DNA of 64,000 bases from Marinobacter salinisoli (GTDB lineage: Bacteria; Pseudomonadota; Gammaproteobacteria; Pseudomonadales; Oleiphilaceae). Shown piece after piece: positions 28,026-37,348 of the stretch. The notes under the pieces are model-generated. The model ran no database searches, was not told the origin of the DNA, and saw only the letters and a list, made by a program, of their open reading frames with translations. Positions within the stretch are counted from its first letter, which is position 1. The number at the start of each line of letters is the position of its first letter. Location: NCBI RefSeq assembly GCF_017301335.1, contig NZ_CP071247.1, positions 1,302,001 to 1,366,000 of the forward strand, in the 5' to 3' direction. The position numbers and the translations under genes were made by a program.

Positions 28026-29398
28026 CACTGTGGCACCTGTTTCTGGGCAGGTGGCTTGCGTCTTCTGCGGCGTTTCTTCGGCGCATCGCTGCTCAACTGG
28101 GACAGCATGCGCTCCTGATCTCGCTCATTGGCTTCCTGGAAATCGGTCCACCACTGGCCGAGCCCGGGTTCCAGTTCGCCAGCCGCTTCCCGAACCAGGA
28201 GGAAGTCGTAGGCGGCGCGGAAGCGTGGATGCTCCATGGTGGCGAAGGCGCGTTTGCCCTGTCGTCGCGGCAGGCGCATCTGCAGCTCCCAGATTTCCTT
28301 CATGGGGCCTGAAAAACGTTTGGGTATCGACGTGGACTGAACCTGACGACCAATTACTTTGCCAATGGCAGCGTGTAAGGCCGGTTGCACCGGATCGCCG
28401 TTGTCCTGGCGGCGCGCCCATTCTGCCTGGAGGGCAGGCCAGAGCATGGCCGCGAACAGGAAGTATGGCGTGACCGATTTGCCCTGAGCGATGCGCGCAT
28501 CGGTGTTGCGCAGCGCCTTGCGGATCAAGGTGTCGGATGCGCCGCTGTCCAGTGCCCTGACGGTTTCGGGAAACAGTGGTGCAAGCAGGTCGTAACGGGT
28601 CAGCAGGTCGTAGGTCGCCTCGCCTTGCCCGGCCGAAAACAGCTTGAGTACCTCGTCGAACAGTCGCGCTGGCGGTATGTGGGCCAGAAGAGGCGCCAGT
28701 TCCCGAATCGGGGCTTCGGTTTCGGGTTCGATCTGGAAATCGAGTTTGGCGGCAAATCGGATGGCGCGCAGCATCCGCACCGGGTCTTCCCGGTAACGGG
28801 TATCCGGGTCGCCAATCAGGCGCAGCTGGCGGTTCTTCAGGTCTTCTATGCCGCTGGCAAAATCGATTACGGTGAAATCGCGAATGCAGTAATAAAGGGC
28901 ATTGACGGTGAAATCCCGACGCAGGGCATCCTCTTCCTGGGAGCCATAGACGTTGTCCCGCAGGAGCAGGCCATGTTCGCTGGTCTTTCTGGCGTCTCTG
29001 GCCGGCGCATCGTCATCGTTTGCGTCAGCGCCTCCGCGGAAGGTAGTGACTTCGATAATTTCCCGGCCAAAAACGACATGGACAATGCGAAAGCGTCGGC
29101 CGATCAGTCGGGAGTTCCTGAACAGATCGTGAACCTCTTCCGGTGTGGCGTTGGTGGCGATATCAAAATCTTTCGGTTTGCCGCCGAGCAGAATGTCGCG
29201 CACACCGCCGCCGACCAGATACGCTTCGTAGCCGGATTTATTCAGGCGGTGAAGTACTTTCTTGGCAGGTTCGCTGATCGCCGATCTGGACACATTATGC
29301 TGATCGCGGGGAACTTCCCTGCGCTGGTACTTGCGCGCTTTTTTTTTGCCGTTGCTGGGAATCAGCGAACGGAGCTTTTCAACGAGTTTTTTAGGCAT
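28025..29398 (-). CDS. pcnB: Poly(A) polymerase I
   Basis: The 457-residue protein belongs to the class II nucleotidyltransferases: YLVGGGVRDILLGGKPKDFD supplies the GG/DxD catalytic site, then RIVHVVFGREIIEVTTFRGG and LRRDFTVNALYY, and the RNA-binding domain EDPVRMLRAIRFAAKL. The very basic N- and C-termini (ending KKRRRRRKPPAQKQVPQ) are typical of PcnB rather than a tRNA CCA-adding enzyme. It polyadenylates RNAs and promotes their decay. It lies downstream of the CrcZ-like RNA gene. Confidence 0.97.
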   Translation of the reverse strand: MPKKLVEKLRSLIPSNGKKKARKYQRREVPRDQHNVSRSAISEPAKKVLHRLNKSGYEAYLVGGGVRDILLGGKPKDFDIATNATPEEVHDLFRNSRLIGRRFRIVHVVFGREIIEVTTFRGGADANDDDAPARDARKTSEHGLLLRDNVYGSQEEDALRRDFTVNALYYCIRDFTVIDFASGIEDLKNRQLRLIGDPDTRYREDPVRMLRAIRFAAKLDFQIEPETEAPIRELAPLLAHIPPARLFDEVLKLFSAGQGEATYDLLTRYDLLAPLFPETVRALDSGASDTLIRKALRNTDARIAQGKSVTPYFLFAAMLWPALQAEWARRQDNGDPVQPALHAAIGKVIGRQVQSTSIPKRFSGPMKEIWELQMRLPRRQGKRAFATMEHPRFRAAYDFLLVREAAGELEPGLGQWWTDFQEANERDQERMLSQLSSDAPKKRRRRRKPPAQKQVPQ

Positions 29399-29496
29399 TG
29401 AAATCCGTGGTTGCGTTTAGCAGAGGCGCAAGTGTAACGGTTTGAGAGGGATTTTCCCATGGCTGGCGGAGGCAGGAGGTGGCGTGCCAGATAATC

Positions 29497-29526
29497 AAAA
29501 GGCGGATCCGTGTTCACGGATCCGCC
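29497..29526 (-). terminator. Terminator of the CrcZ-like RNA
   Basis: GGCGGATCCGTG (29501-29512) and CACGGATCCGCC (29515-29526) form a perfect 12-bp inverted repeat; on the minus strand it is followed by TTTTGATT. No open reading frame ends just upstream, so it terminates a noncoding transcript before pcnB. Confidence 0.92.
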
Positions 29527-29874
29527 TCGAAAGCGTTGACGATCTGCGTTGTTTTTGTTGTTAGCGGGATTATTCTTTTTTTACCCCTTATGCTGATCTC
29601 CAAAGTGGAGATACAGGAGTGCAAACGGAAAGCTTTGAATACACAGAGTGATCAGAAACATCGAGCGAGTCCGTGGTAGCTGCAGTGCCGCCTTTCCGGC
29701 GATTCTTCTCTACATCTACAACCCGCACATGCTGTGGGATCACTAAAAAGCCAAGTACCCAAAACACTCAGTTCGCTTGCGTTCTATTGTTGTTTTTGTT
29801 GCTGAACGCTTTTCTGGCGGCTTTTTGTTTTTGTTGAGGCGCCGCACTCACGATCTTGTTTTTGTTGTTGTGCG
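29497..29874 (-). ncRNA. crcZ: CrcZ-like regulatory RNA (Hfq/Crc-titrating)
   Basis: The region between cbrB and pcnB, the exact locus of crcZ in Pseudomonas, lacks a credible gene but has all parts of that RNA on the minus strand: a sigma-54 promoter at 29885-29900, a predicted start near 29874 giving GCACAACAACAAAAACAAG, four CA-rich motifs of the type AACAACAAAAACAA (29855-29873, 29821-29836, 29786-29802, 29548-29564) and a strong terminator. Predicted length is about 378 nt. In Pseudomonas, CrcZ binds Hfq with Crc through such A-rich repeats and lifts carbon catabolite repression; that function is inferred here. Ends are predictions. Confidence 0.85.
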
Positions 29875-29884
29875 CTCTAGAGTC

Positions 29885-29900
29885 TGCAGGGTGCGTGCCA
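29885..29900 (-). promoter_or_regulatory. Sigma-54 promoter of the CrcZ-like RNA
   Basis: The minus strand reads TGGCACGCACCCTGCA, with GG and GC separated by exactly 10 nt, a near-perfect match to the -24/-12 consensus. Transcription should begin about 12 nt downstream, near 29874, just where the first CA-rich motif lies. Confidence 0.9.
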
Positions 29901-29924
29901 GTTTTTTTAACTTCTTTAATAACA

Positions 29925-30035
29925 GTAACATAGGTTTTTGGGGAGGGGTGGTGTTACCTGGTTCTGCCACCATGTGTTACCGGTTTCGCGTTTTGGGTCA
30001 GCCTGGGTGTTACCGTGGGGAACAATGAGGTAACA
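29925..30035. promoter_or_regulatory. Candidate CbrB binding sites (TGTTAC/GTAACA cluster)
   Basis: Five half-sites lie in 111 bp upstream of the sigma-54 promoter: GTAACA at 29925-29930, TGTTAC at 29952-29957, 29975-29980 and 30008-30013, and GTAACA at 30030-30035. The last two form an inverted pair with a 16-nt spacer. Half-sites of this type are, as I recall, those used by CbrB at Pseudomonas crcZ promoters. Position (25-135 bp upstream of the -24 element) fits an enhancer for a sigma-54 activator. Confidence 0.75.
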
Positions 30036-30083
30036 AATGAGCGTCGGTTCACGGTTTCGCGAGCCGTCGTCTTTTGAAGCGCT

Positions 30084-31481
30084 TCAGCTACCGGAGGTTT
30101 TTTTCCGGGGGATGCCAAGGCGCTGACGCCGCTCCCAAAGCGATTTCCGGCTGATGCCGAGCTTCTGGGCCAACTCGGTCTCGCTCATGCGATCCTGATT
30201 TTCAAGGACAAAATGCTGGAAGTAGTCTTCGAGCGATAGGTCGCTGCCAGAATCTGCATCGGGAGCACGGCTTTGTTCATTGTTGCCAGCGACCAGACTT
30301 TCAGGGATGTGCTCGTCTCCGGCTTCCAGTTCGAGGTCCAGTAAGTCCGGCGTGATGATGTCGCCCTCGCAAAGAATGGTCGCGCGTTCGATGGCGTTCT
30401 CCAGTTCCCTGACGTTTCCTGGCCAGCGATGACGCTCCATCGCCTGCATGGCTTGTGGGCTCAGGCTCAGATTGGGCTTGCCCATCTTCTCGGCCTGCTG
30501 CTGCAAGAAGCGTCTGGCCAGGCCGAGGATGTCGCCTTTGCGATCTCTTAGCGGTGGAATGCGGACCTGCATGACGTTCAGTCGGTAGTACAGGTCTTCC
30601 CGGAATTCGCCCGTTGCGGTCATCGCTTTCAGATTGCGGTGCGTAGCCGCAATCATCCGCACGTTGACCTTGCGACTCTGGGTCGAGCCGACTTTGCGAA
30701 TTTCCCCTTCCTGAAGCACGCGCAAAAGCCTGGCCTGGGCTTCGGCCGGTAATTCGCCGATTTCGTCGAGGAAGAGGCTGCCGCCGTCTGCGGCCTCGAT
30801 CAAGCCGGTGCGGGCGGACACGGCGCCGGTGAAGGCTCCTTTCTCATGGCCGAACAGTTCCGATTCGATCAGGCTTTCGGGGATTGCGGCGCAGTTGACT
30901 GAAATCAGGGGTTTGGCAGCCCGGGGGCTCAGCAGGTGCAGGGCCCTGGCCGCCAGTTCCTTCCCGGTTCCCGATTCGCCCTGAATCAGCACCGTCGTTT
31001 CCGTGGGGGCGACTTTACGGATCAGTGTGAACACCCGTTGCATGGGCTCGCATTGCCCGAACATGATGCTGGCCGGGTCGGGCTGTTCGCCGCTACCGGA
31101 GTCTGACGGCTTCTGTGGCTGATCTGCGCCGGCCGGGTTGCGGGCTAGGATGTTTTCAACCGCCGCCAGCATTTCGTCATGGTCGAACGGCTTGGCGATG
31201 TATTCCACCGCGCCCATCTTCATGGAGTCCACCGCCGAGCGCAGGCTGGCGTAACTGGTCATGATCAGCACGGGGGTGTCGGGCGCAAGGTTGATCAGTT
31301 CGGTGCCTGCGGCGCCCGGCAGACGGAGATCGGAAATGATCAGGTCAAACTGATCGGGTTCCAGGGTTTCTGCCTCTTCCACCGAGCTGGCATCCGATAC
31401 TTCGTAGCCAGCATGCTGCAGCAGTTTTCGAACCGCAGAGCGAATGATGTCTTCATCTTCTACTATCAGGATGCGCGGCAT
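30084..31481 (-). CDS. cbrB: CbrB-type sigma-54-dependent response regulator
   Basis: The 465-residue protein has the NtrC-family layout: a receiver domain with phospho-acceptor Asp51 ([10 protein letters not shown]), a AAA+ domain with GESGTGKE, the sigma-54 contact GAFTGA and FLDEIGELP, and a C-terminal Fis-type helix-turn-helix ([19 protein letters not shown]). I start at ATG 31481 ([10 protein letters not shown]), which matches the family N-terminus; a TTG at 31493 overlapping the cbrA stop is the alternative. With CbrA it controls carbon and nitrogen source use. Its expected target, the CrcZ-like RNA, follows directly. Confidence 0.95.
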   Translation of the reverse strand: MPRILIVEDEDIIRSAVRKLLQHAGYEVSDASSVEEAETLEPDQFDLIISDLRLPGAAGTELINLAPDTPVLIMTSYASLRSAVDSMKMGAVEYIAKPFDHDEMLAAVENILARNPAGADQPQKPSDSGSGEQPDPASIMFGQCEPMQRVFTLIRKVAPTETTVLIQGESGTGKELAARALHLLSPRAAKPLISVNCAAIPESLIESELFGHEKGAFTGAVSARTGLIEAADGGSLFLDEIGELPAEAQARLLRVLQEGEIRKVGSTQSRKVNVRMIAATHRNLKAMTATGEFREDLYYRLNVMQVRIPPLRDRKGDILGLARRFLQQQAEKMGKPNLSLSPQAMQAMERHRWPGNVRELENAIERATILCEGDIITPDLLDLELEAGDEHIPESLVAGNNEQSRAPDADSGSDLSLEDYFQHFVLENQDRMSETELAQKLGISRKSLWERRQRLGIPRKKTSGS

Positions 31482-31489
31482 AGTTGGAG

Positions 31490-34453
31490 TCAAGACCTTT
31501 CGTTCTGGCTGATCGTGTGGTGCTCGGGGGTCGATTCATACGCTGGCAGTCTGAGCCGCACGCAGGTGCCCCGGCCCGATTCCTTATCAGCGGGGCTTTC
31601 AACCTGTATGTTGCCATAGTGCTCTTCGATGATGCTGTACACCAGCGAAAGGCCCAGCCCGGTGCCCTTATTGGGAGCCTTGGTGGTGTAGAAAGGCTCG
31701 AAAATATGGTCCAGCTGATCCTCGGGAATACCTGAGCCCTGATCGACAACCTCGATGATAGCGGAGTAGCCGTCGCCGTTTCCACTGACCCAAACCGTGC
31801 CGCCCTCCGGTGATGCGTCTCTTGCGTTGGCCAAAAGGTTGACGAATACCTGCACCAGACGCTGTTCATCGCCCTGCACCCGAAGCTCTGCAGGCAGTTC
31901 GTTGATGTAACGTATGTGGCCGTCTTTGTCACTCAGGGACAGCAGATTGATGGACTCATCCACGCAGCGGCGGATGGCGACTGGCTCGTAGCGGTTGGCC
32001 TGTGCGTGGTTGCCGGTGCGGGCGAAATTCATCAGGGATTGCAGGATGGTCGAAATCCGCCGGGTTTGCTGCTGTATCTGATTGGCGGTATCCAGAATAT
32101 CCGGATTGTCGGTCTCCAGCTTCAGATTCTGGGCCAGGGAGGAAATTCCGGTTACCGGATTGCCAATTTCGTGAGCCACGCCCGCCGCCAGCCGGCCGAC
32201 CGATGCCAGCCGCTCGCTGTGCATCAACTCATCCTCGAGTAACCGGGTTTCAGTCTGGTCTTCAACCAGGATGATGCTGCCGCCTTCCGGGTGGTCCGGG
32301 CCGCTCAGGGCTGCTTTATGCAGGTTCAGCCAGTGTGGTTTGCCCTGCAGATCAAGGCGGTGCTTGTAGCGGTGCAGGTCCTCGCCGCGATTGAAGTCAT
32401 CCAGCAGAAGGTGCCAGTGCTCCGGCAGGGTCATGAGCTTGGCGCCCACCACATCGTCGGCGGAAATCCCGGTCAGCGCTTCCATGGTGTGGTTCCACAT
32501 CAGGATCTCGCCGTCCTCGCCCACGGAGCAGGCGGGAATCGGAAGATTCTGCAGGGTTTGCCGGTAGTGGCGACGCAGGTTGTCCAGCTCGCCGGCCAGT
32601 CCGGTCAGGCGGTTCTGGTATTCTCCCAGCGCCCGTTCGACATACCGGATGTCCTGGGCAGTGCCACCCCGGGCCATGGGTTTGAAGCCGAGATAGCGTT
32701 TCACCATGTCCCTGGCCACGGTGGGCCCGAGCAGGCCGGACAGGTTGACCTCAATCTGGTCTCTGAGGCGCCTGAGCTGGTACGGACGATATTCGATTTC
32801 CGGCAGTTTCAGCTGGGCAAGGGCCCGCTCGACTTCCCGCTTGGCGACGCCGAACCCGAGCGGCTCGGAAAGCTGGCGCGCGAAATCCGCCGACGAGGTG
32901 GCCAGCAGTTCGCGCCGCTGGGGTCGGGACAGGGCGCCGACCGAGCACGCCTGGGCGGCGCTGGTTTCCTCGCCGGTGCTGCCGCTGAGAATGGACACCA
33001 CGGCAAACAGCGCCACGTTGGCGGTCAGGCTGATGAAAGTGAAGATGTACCAGTTGGAGTCATCGGGAACCAGTGGTGCATCCAGAAGCACCAGCAGGTT
33101 GGTGGTGTGTGAGAAGGGCAGGACCAGGGTCACGATCCAGATGGCAAGCCCCAGCATCAGGCCGGCAATCAGGCCCCGGCGATTGCCTTCGGGCCAGTAG
33201 ATGACCCCCAGAGCTCCCGGCAGCAATTGCAGCATGCCAGACAGTGACAGGATGCCGAGAATCGACAGGTCAAGGTGTTTGCCCAGGGTCTGGTGGAACA
33301 ACAGCGCCAGGAAAATGATCATGGCGATGAGCAGGCGCCTTACCCAGCGCAGCCAGCGATAGATGTCGCCCTGTTCCCGTGGCGTTTTCAGCGGCAGGAT
33401 GATGTGGTTCAAGACCATTCCCGCCAGCGCCAGGGTGCTGACAATCATCAATCCGCTGGCGGCTGAGAGGCCAGCGATGTACATCAGCAGGGTGAGAGCC
33501 GGGCTGTCGATCGCCTGAGCGATGCCGAGTACGTAGAAGCTTGGCGGGACAGTTACCTCCAGCGCCTGGCCGCCCCACAGAATCAGCGGCACTGGCAAGC
33601 CCAGCAGCAGCAGGTAAAGCGGGAGCCCCCAGCTGGCCTTGGCCAGTGCACGGGGCGACGGGTTCTCGCTGAACGTCATATGGTACATGTGGGGCAGTAC
33701 CAGCGCCCCGGCAAAGGCCATCAGCATCAGGGCGCGCCAGCTGCCGTCGTCGATGCTGAGCGTCATGGTCGTCGCGGGTGACTGGTGATCGGTCAGCCAC
33801 TGGTCAAGCCCGTCCATTCCGCCAAACACACCGAACAGGACTACGCCCCCGAGAGCCAGCAGGGCAACCAGTTTAACCAGCGAGTCAAAGGCGATGGCCA
33901 GTACCAGCCCCTGGTGGTTTTCCGAGGCCTGATCCCGCCGGGTTCCGAACAGCATGGCAAACAGCACCACGGTGATACTGAACATCAGGCTGATGACGTT
34001 GGTGGGGGTCTCTGGCGCCAGGATCGACGCCGAGGTGCTCACCGCCTGAATCTGCATACTCAACAGGGCAAGAATGGCGGAGCCCGAGCACAGGGTGACC
34101 AGGGTGCCAGCCCACTGGCTGCGGTATCGGTAGGCGAACAGATCCGCCAGCGACGTGAGCTGATAGGCCCGTCCGATTCGCATTACCGGATTCAGCAAAA
34201 CCGGGGCAAGCAGAAACGCCCCGCTGATACCCAGGTAATAGGCCAGAAAGCCGTAGCCGGTATCCGCAGCCACGCCGACGGCGGCGTACACCGCCCAGAT
34301 GCCGGCGTAGACACCCAGGCTGAGGGTGTAGACCAGCGGATGGCGGACCCAGTGGCGCGGCAAGGCGCCGCGCTCTGTGATCCAGGCAATGCCAAACAGC
34401 AGGAGAAGATAGATCAGGCTGGCTGAAAGCAGAGTGGGTGCGCTAAAACTCAT
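31490..34453 (-). CDS. cbrA: CbrA-type sensor kinase with SLC5 transporter-like domain
   Basis: The 987-residue protein starts with a multi-helix sodium/solute symporter-like domain (about 13 hydrophobic segments in the first 500 residues, e.g. [20 protein letters not shown]), then a linker, a PAS domain ([20 protein letters not shown]) and a histidine kinase core with phospho-acceptor His761 in [13 protein letters not shown]-box [10 protein letters not shown] and G-boxes DQGSGIPE and [12 protein letters not shown]. This is the CbrA architecture; in Pseudomonas it activates CbrB and is linked to histidine uptake. GGGA precedes ATG 34453. The first codons overlap the end of a small membrane-protein gene. 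Confidence 0.95.
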   Translation of the reverse strand: MSFSAPTLLSASLIYLLLLFGIAWITERGALPRHWVRHPLVYTLSLGVYAGIWAVYAAVGVAADTGYGFLAYYLGISGAFLLAPVLLNPVMRIGRAYQLTSLADLFAYRYRSQWAGTLVTLCSGSAILALLSMQIQAVSTSASILAPETPTNVISLMFSITVVLFAMLFGTRRDQASENHQGLVLAIAFDSLVKLVALLALGGVVLFGVFGGMDGLDQWLTDHQSPATTMTLSIDDGSWRALMLMAFAGALVLPHMYHMTFSENPSPRALAKASWGLPLYLLLLGLPVPLILWGGQALEVTVPPSFYVLGIAQAIDSPALTLLMYIAGLSAASGLMIVSTLALAGMVLNHIILPLKTPREQGDIYRWLRWVRRLLIAMIIFLALLFHQTLGKHLDLSILGILSLSGMLQLLPGALGVIYWPEGNRRGLIAGLMLGLAIWIVTLVLPFSHTTNLLVLLDAPLVPDDSNWYIFTFISLTANVALFAVVSILSGSTGEETSAAQACSVGALSRPQRRELLATSSADFARQLSEPLGFGVAKREVERALAQLKLPEIEYRPYQLRRLRDQIEVNLSGLLGPTVARDMVKRYLGFKPMARGGTAQDIRYVERALGEYQNRLTGLAGELDNLRRHYRQTLQNLPIPACSVGEDGEILMWNHTMEALTGISADDVVGAKLMTLPEHWHLLLDDFNRGEDLHRYKHRLDLQGKPHWLNLHKAALSGPDHPEGGSIILVEDQTETRLLEDELMHSERLASVGRLAAGVAHEIGNPVTGISSLAQNLKLETDNPDILDTANQIQQQTRRISTILQSLMNFARTGNHAQANRYEPVAIRRCVDESINLLSLSDKDGHIRYINELPAELRVQGDEQRLVQVFVNLLANARDASPEGGTVWVSGNGDGYSAIIEVVDQGSGIPEDQLDHIFEPFYTTKAPNKGTGLGLSLVYSIIEEHYGNIQVESPADKESGRGTCVRLRLPAYESTPEHHTISQNERS

Positions 34454-34619
34454 TAGGATCCCGCCGCCACTCCAGCCAGAATCCGATGGCAATCAGCACC
34501 GCCCAGATTACATAGGGCGTGTACCAGGCGTTTCCCGGCTCGGTCCACCAATCCAGAATGTTCGGTGAAAAGATGTAGATGGCCAGCACCAGCAGGAAGA
34601 CCAGGCGGTAAATGTACAT
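34443..34619 (-). CDS. Small membrane protein upstream of cbrA
   Basis: A 58-residue frame (MYIYRLVFLLVLAIYIFSPN... to DPNEF) has two hydrophobic helices (about 4-18 and 33-48) and ends within the first codons of cbrA, an 11-nt overlap that implies translational coupling. A small hydrophobic gene between gluQ and cbrA is also present in Pseudomonas. The start at ATG 34619 is favoured because the longer frame (to 34667) overlaps the gluQ end. The function is unknown; an accessory role for CbrA is an inference from position only. Confidence 0.75.
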   Translation of the reverse strand: MYIYRLVFLLVLAIYIFSPNILDWWTEPGNAWYTPYVIWAVLIAIGFWLEWRRDPNEF

Positions 34620-34667
34620 CGGACTCGCTATCCGGGGTGAATGGTAAAACCGGGTTATACCATGCAC

Positions 34668-35540
34668 TTAGCCCGATGTCAGGTGAATGGCCCTTCTGCG
34701 CCAGTGGGACATGGCCCATTCCAGGACCGCGTCAACACCAGCGGCGGCGAGGTGCCCCGGCGGGTTTTGCCCCAGCGCCTGCAGGGCCTCGGCAAGATTG
34801 CCGGCGGCGCGATTGTTATCCAGAGCGGGGGCGTGGGTCTGTTTGCTGAGTTTCTGGCCCTGCTCGTTGAGAATCACCGGGATGTGAAGCCACGCGGGAG
34901 GCTGGGCGCCGAGTGCGCGATAGATCTGCTGTTGCTGGGCTGTCATGTCCAGCAGGTCCGAACCGCGCACGACATCGCTAATGCCCTGGTCGATGTCATC
35001 GACCACCACCGCGAGCTGGTAGGCGAAAAAACCTTCCTTGCGAAGCAGCACCGGATCGTCCAGTTCAGCGTTGACGGTTTGTCGCTGCGGGCCCAACAGT
35101 TGATCTTGCCAATGGCTGGATTCATCTTCCAGCTTGAAGCGGATGGCGTGGCGGATGTGCCTGGGCACCGCCGTCGTGTCACGGCAATGAGCGGGATGCC
35201 GGCCGTCGTTGGCTTTCAGTTGCTTGCGGGAACAGGCGCAGCGGTACGCATGGCCTGAAGCGAGCAGTTGCTCAATGGCGGACTGATAAGCTGGGTGCCG
35301 GCGGGACTGGAAGCGGATCGGTTCGTCCGCAATCAGGCCGTGAGCCTCCAGGCTGGCAAGGATCTGATCGGTGGCTTCCGGCGGTTCCCGGAGTGGGTCC
35401 AGGTCTTCAATGCGCACCAGCCAGTCACCCTGGTGGGCCCGTGCCTCAAGATAGCTGGCCAGGGCGGTCACCAGTGAGCCGAAATGCAGTGGGCCTGTGG
35501 GTGATGGCGCGAAGCGGCCGCGATAGCGTGGGGTAGTCAT
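34668..35540 (-). CDS. gluQ: Glutamyl-queuosine tRNA(Asp) synthetase
   Basis: The 290-residue protein resembles the catalytic half of glutamyl-tRNA synthetase (GRFAPSPTGPLHFGSL with the HIGH-like HFGS at 19-22, VRIEDLDPLREPPEA, GQKLSKQTHAP as KMSKS) but lacks the anticodon-binding domain, which defines GluQ-RS (YadB). It has the RCACSRKQ and HCRD cysteines of the zinc site. It glutamylates queuosine on tRNA-Asp. ATG 35540 is used. dksA lies 59 nt upstream, the common dksA-gluQ order. Confidence 0.97.
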   Translation of the reverse strand: MTTPRYRGRFAPSPTGPLHFGSLVTALASYLEARAHQGDWLVRIEDLDPLREPPEATDQILASLEAHGLIADEPIRFQSRRHPAYQSAIEQLLASGHAYRCACSRKQLKANDGRHPAHCRDTTAVPRHIRHAIRFKLEDESSHWQDQLLGPQRQTVNAELDDPVLLRKEGFFAYQLAVVVDDIDQGISDVVRGSDLLDMTAQQQQIYRALGAQPPAWLHIPVILNEQGQKLSKQTHAPALDNNRAAGNLAEALQALGQNPPGHLAAAGVDAVLEWAMSHWRRRAIHLTSG

Positions 35541-35599
35541 GGGCAATCAGCCGGCGGCTTGGGGGTAGCCATGCCGGCTGCTGACGGATGAATGACGGC

Positions 35600-36040
35600 T
35601 TAGATACCGGTCTGCTTTTCCCGGATTTCGGCCAGGGTTTTGCAGTCAATGCACAGGGTGGCGGTAGGGCGCGCTTCCAGGCGGCGAATGCCGATTTCTA
35701 CGCCGCACTGATCACAGAAGCCGTAATCATCCTTGTCGATGCGATCGATGGTCTGATCGATCTTCTTGATCAGTTTGCGCTCACGATCCCGGGTGCGCAG
35801 TTCCAGGCTGAATTCCTCTTCCTGGGTTGCGCGGTCGCTCGGATCCGCGTAATTTGCCGCGTCTTCCTGCATGTGGTGCATGGTGCGATCAACTTCTTCC
35901 ATGAGCTCCTGCTTCCACTGAAGCAGCAGGCCCTTGAAGTGCTGAAGCATGTCGTCACTCATGTACTCTTCACCCTTCTTCATTTCGTAAGGGGTGAAGT
36001 TGGTGAAACTCTCGCGTTGTTGTTCTGCTGTATTTGCCAT
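35600..36040 (-). CDS. dksA: RNA polymerase-binding transcription factor DksA
   Basis: The 146-residue protein has a long coiled coil with the tip motif DxxDxA (Asp66, Asp69, Ala71) and a C-terminal zinc finger with Cys109, Cys112, Cys130 and Cys133. DksA enters the secondary channel of RNA polymerase and, with ppGpp, represses rRNA promoters and activates amino-acid genes. ATG 36040 follows AGAGG with 8-nt spacing; the frame runs 45 codons further upstream to 36175 but that part is not family-like. Confidence 0.98.
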   Translation of the reverse strand: MANTAEQQRESFTNFTPYEMKKGEEYMSDDMLQHFKGLLLQWKQELMEEVDRTMHHMQEDAANYADPSDRATQEEEFSLELRTRDRERKLIKKIDQTIDRIDKDDYGFCDQCGVEIGIRRLEARPTATLCIDCKTLAEIREKQTGI

Positions 36041-36218
36041 CGAGCCGGCCTCTTGTTTGTACTTCTCAAGAACGCCCTGCCTGCCCTGGATGCAGCCACT
36101 GTCACGTGTTAGCTGCAAGTTGGGCGAAGTGGTCGTCCTGAAACAGGAATTTGCGGAAAATAGCAGATTAGTCACGGGGGTGCCAGCGTTGTCGTGACGA
36201 CTTTTGTACGGAGGTCAC

Positions 36219-36950
36219 ATGAAGTTTTCAGATCCCCTGATCCAGGGGCACTTATTGCGTCGCTACAAGCGGTTTTTGGCGGATGTCCGGTTACCCGATG
36301 GCACTGAGGTGACGGCCCATTGCCCGAATACCGGGTCTATGTTGGGCTGTCAGCCGGACAACGCCCGGGTATGGCTGACCGGTAGCGATAACCCCAAGCG
36401 CAAGCTCAAATACACCTGGGAACTGGTGGAAGTTGCACCCGGTCAACTGGCGTGCATTAACACCGGCCGGGCCAACGCCCAGGCCAAAGCGGCGGTGCAG
36501 GCCGGAACCATTGCGGAATTAACCGGTTACCCATCGTGCCGGTCCGAGGTCAAATACGGCGCAGAGAATAGCCGGATCGATCTGTACCTGTCGGGTCACG
36601 CGCATAAGCCCGATGCCTGGGTGGAGGTCAAGAATGTCACGCTTGCGGATGCTGGGCAGGGCTACTTCCCCGACGCGGTAACCGTTCGGGGCCAAAAGCA
36701 TCTTCGGGAGCTGATCGGGCAGGCGGCGCAGGGTGATCGGGCCGTCCTGCTGTTCGTGGTCAATCACACCGGGGTGGAGGTGGTTCAGCCCGCAGACCAT
36801 ATCGATCCGGCCTACGGGGCGCTATTGCGGGAAGCGGTGGCGGCCGGTGTGGAAGTGCTTGCTTACCGGGCCGAGTTGGCCGGGGAGGGGGGCGAACCAT
36901 CGGGCAGTCTGGCGCTCACCGAATCGGTGCCGGTCAGTCTGGAAACCTGA
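36219..36950 (+). CDS. sfsA: SfsA family protein
   Basis: The 243-residue product has the SfsA blocks [54 protein letters not shown] and [11 protein letters not shown]. The family is named for stimulation of sugar fermentation in E. coli; the fold has an OB-like and a nuclease-like part, but the activity is not settled. GGAGG lies before ATG 36219. Its end overlaps the Rieske gene by 17 nt in convergent orientation. Confidence 0.95.
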   Translation: MKFSDPLIQGHLLRRYKRFLADVRLPDGTEVTAHCPNTGSMLGCQPDNARVWLTGSDNPKRKLKYTWELVEVAPGQLACINTGRANAQAKAAVQAGTIAELTGYPSCRSEVKYGAENSRIDLYLSGHAHKPDAWVEVKNVTLADAGQGYFPDAVTVRGQKHLRELIGQAAQGDRAVLLFVVNHTGVEVVQPADHIDPAYGALLREAVAAGVEVLAYRAELAGEGGEPSGSLALTESVPVSLET

Positions 36951-37308
36951 TCTGTACCTGGCCTTCCTCGACACGCACATCCAGGGCCGTCAGGTACTCG
37001 CCCTGGCAGGGCCCTGTGATGCATTCCCCGGTGCCCGGTTTGAACAAGGCGCCGTGGGTGGAACACTGTATGAACAGGTTGTCGGTGTCCATGAACCGAC
37101 CGGGCATCCAGTTCAATTCGACGCCCAGGTGGGGGCATTGGTTAACGTAAGCCGCCGGATTGCCATCCTGCAGGAAGGCAAACCCGGTTAGCGGTATGGT
37201 ATCCGGATCGCGGTCCGGCTGGTGGATGCGGAATTCCAGAAACAGGCCGGGCGGAAGTTCGCTCAGCTTGCACACGGTCTGCCAGGGGCTCTTTACCGTG
37301 TTGTTCAT
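36934..37308 (-). CDS. Small Rieske [2Fe-2S] protein
   Basis: The 124-residue protein carries a Rieske motif: Cys58-x-His60 (CPHLGVEL) and Cys82-x2-His85 (CSTHGALF), then [12 protein letters not shown]. It has no signal peptide or membrane helix, so it is a soluble cytosolic ferredoxin-type protein; its redox partner is unknown. ATG 37308 follows AGGGA. It starts 40 nt after the kinase-like/AAA gene and is probably cotranscribed. Confidence 0.9.
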   Translation of the reverse strand: MNNTVKSPWQTVCKLSELPPGLFLEFRIHQPDRDPDTIPLTGFAFLQDGNPAAYVNQCPHLGVELNWMPGRFMDTDNLFIQCSTHGALFKPGTGECITGPCQGEYLTALDVRVEEGQVQIRFPD

Positions 37309-37348
37309 GCATCCCTGCCCATAAGGTTCTGGCTTGCTGGTGACATGA

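Noticed and set aside
29479..30028. Short plus-strand frames between pcnB and cbrB
   Set aside because: They run through the terminator, CA-rich motifs and promoter of the CrcZ-like RNA and look non-coding (poly-Val/Phe from T-rich DNA).
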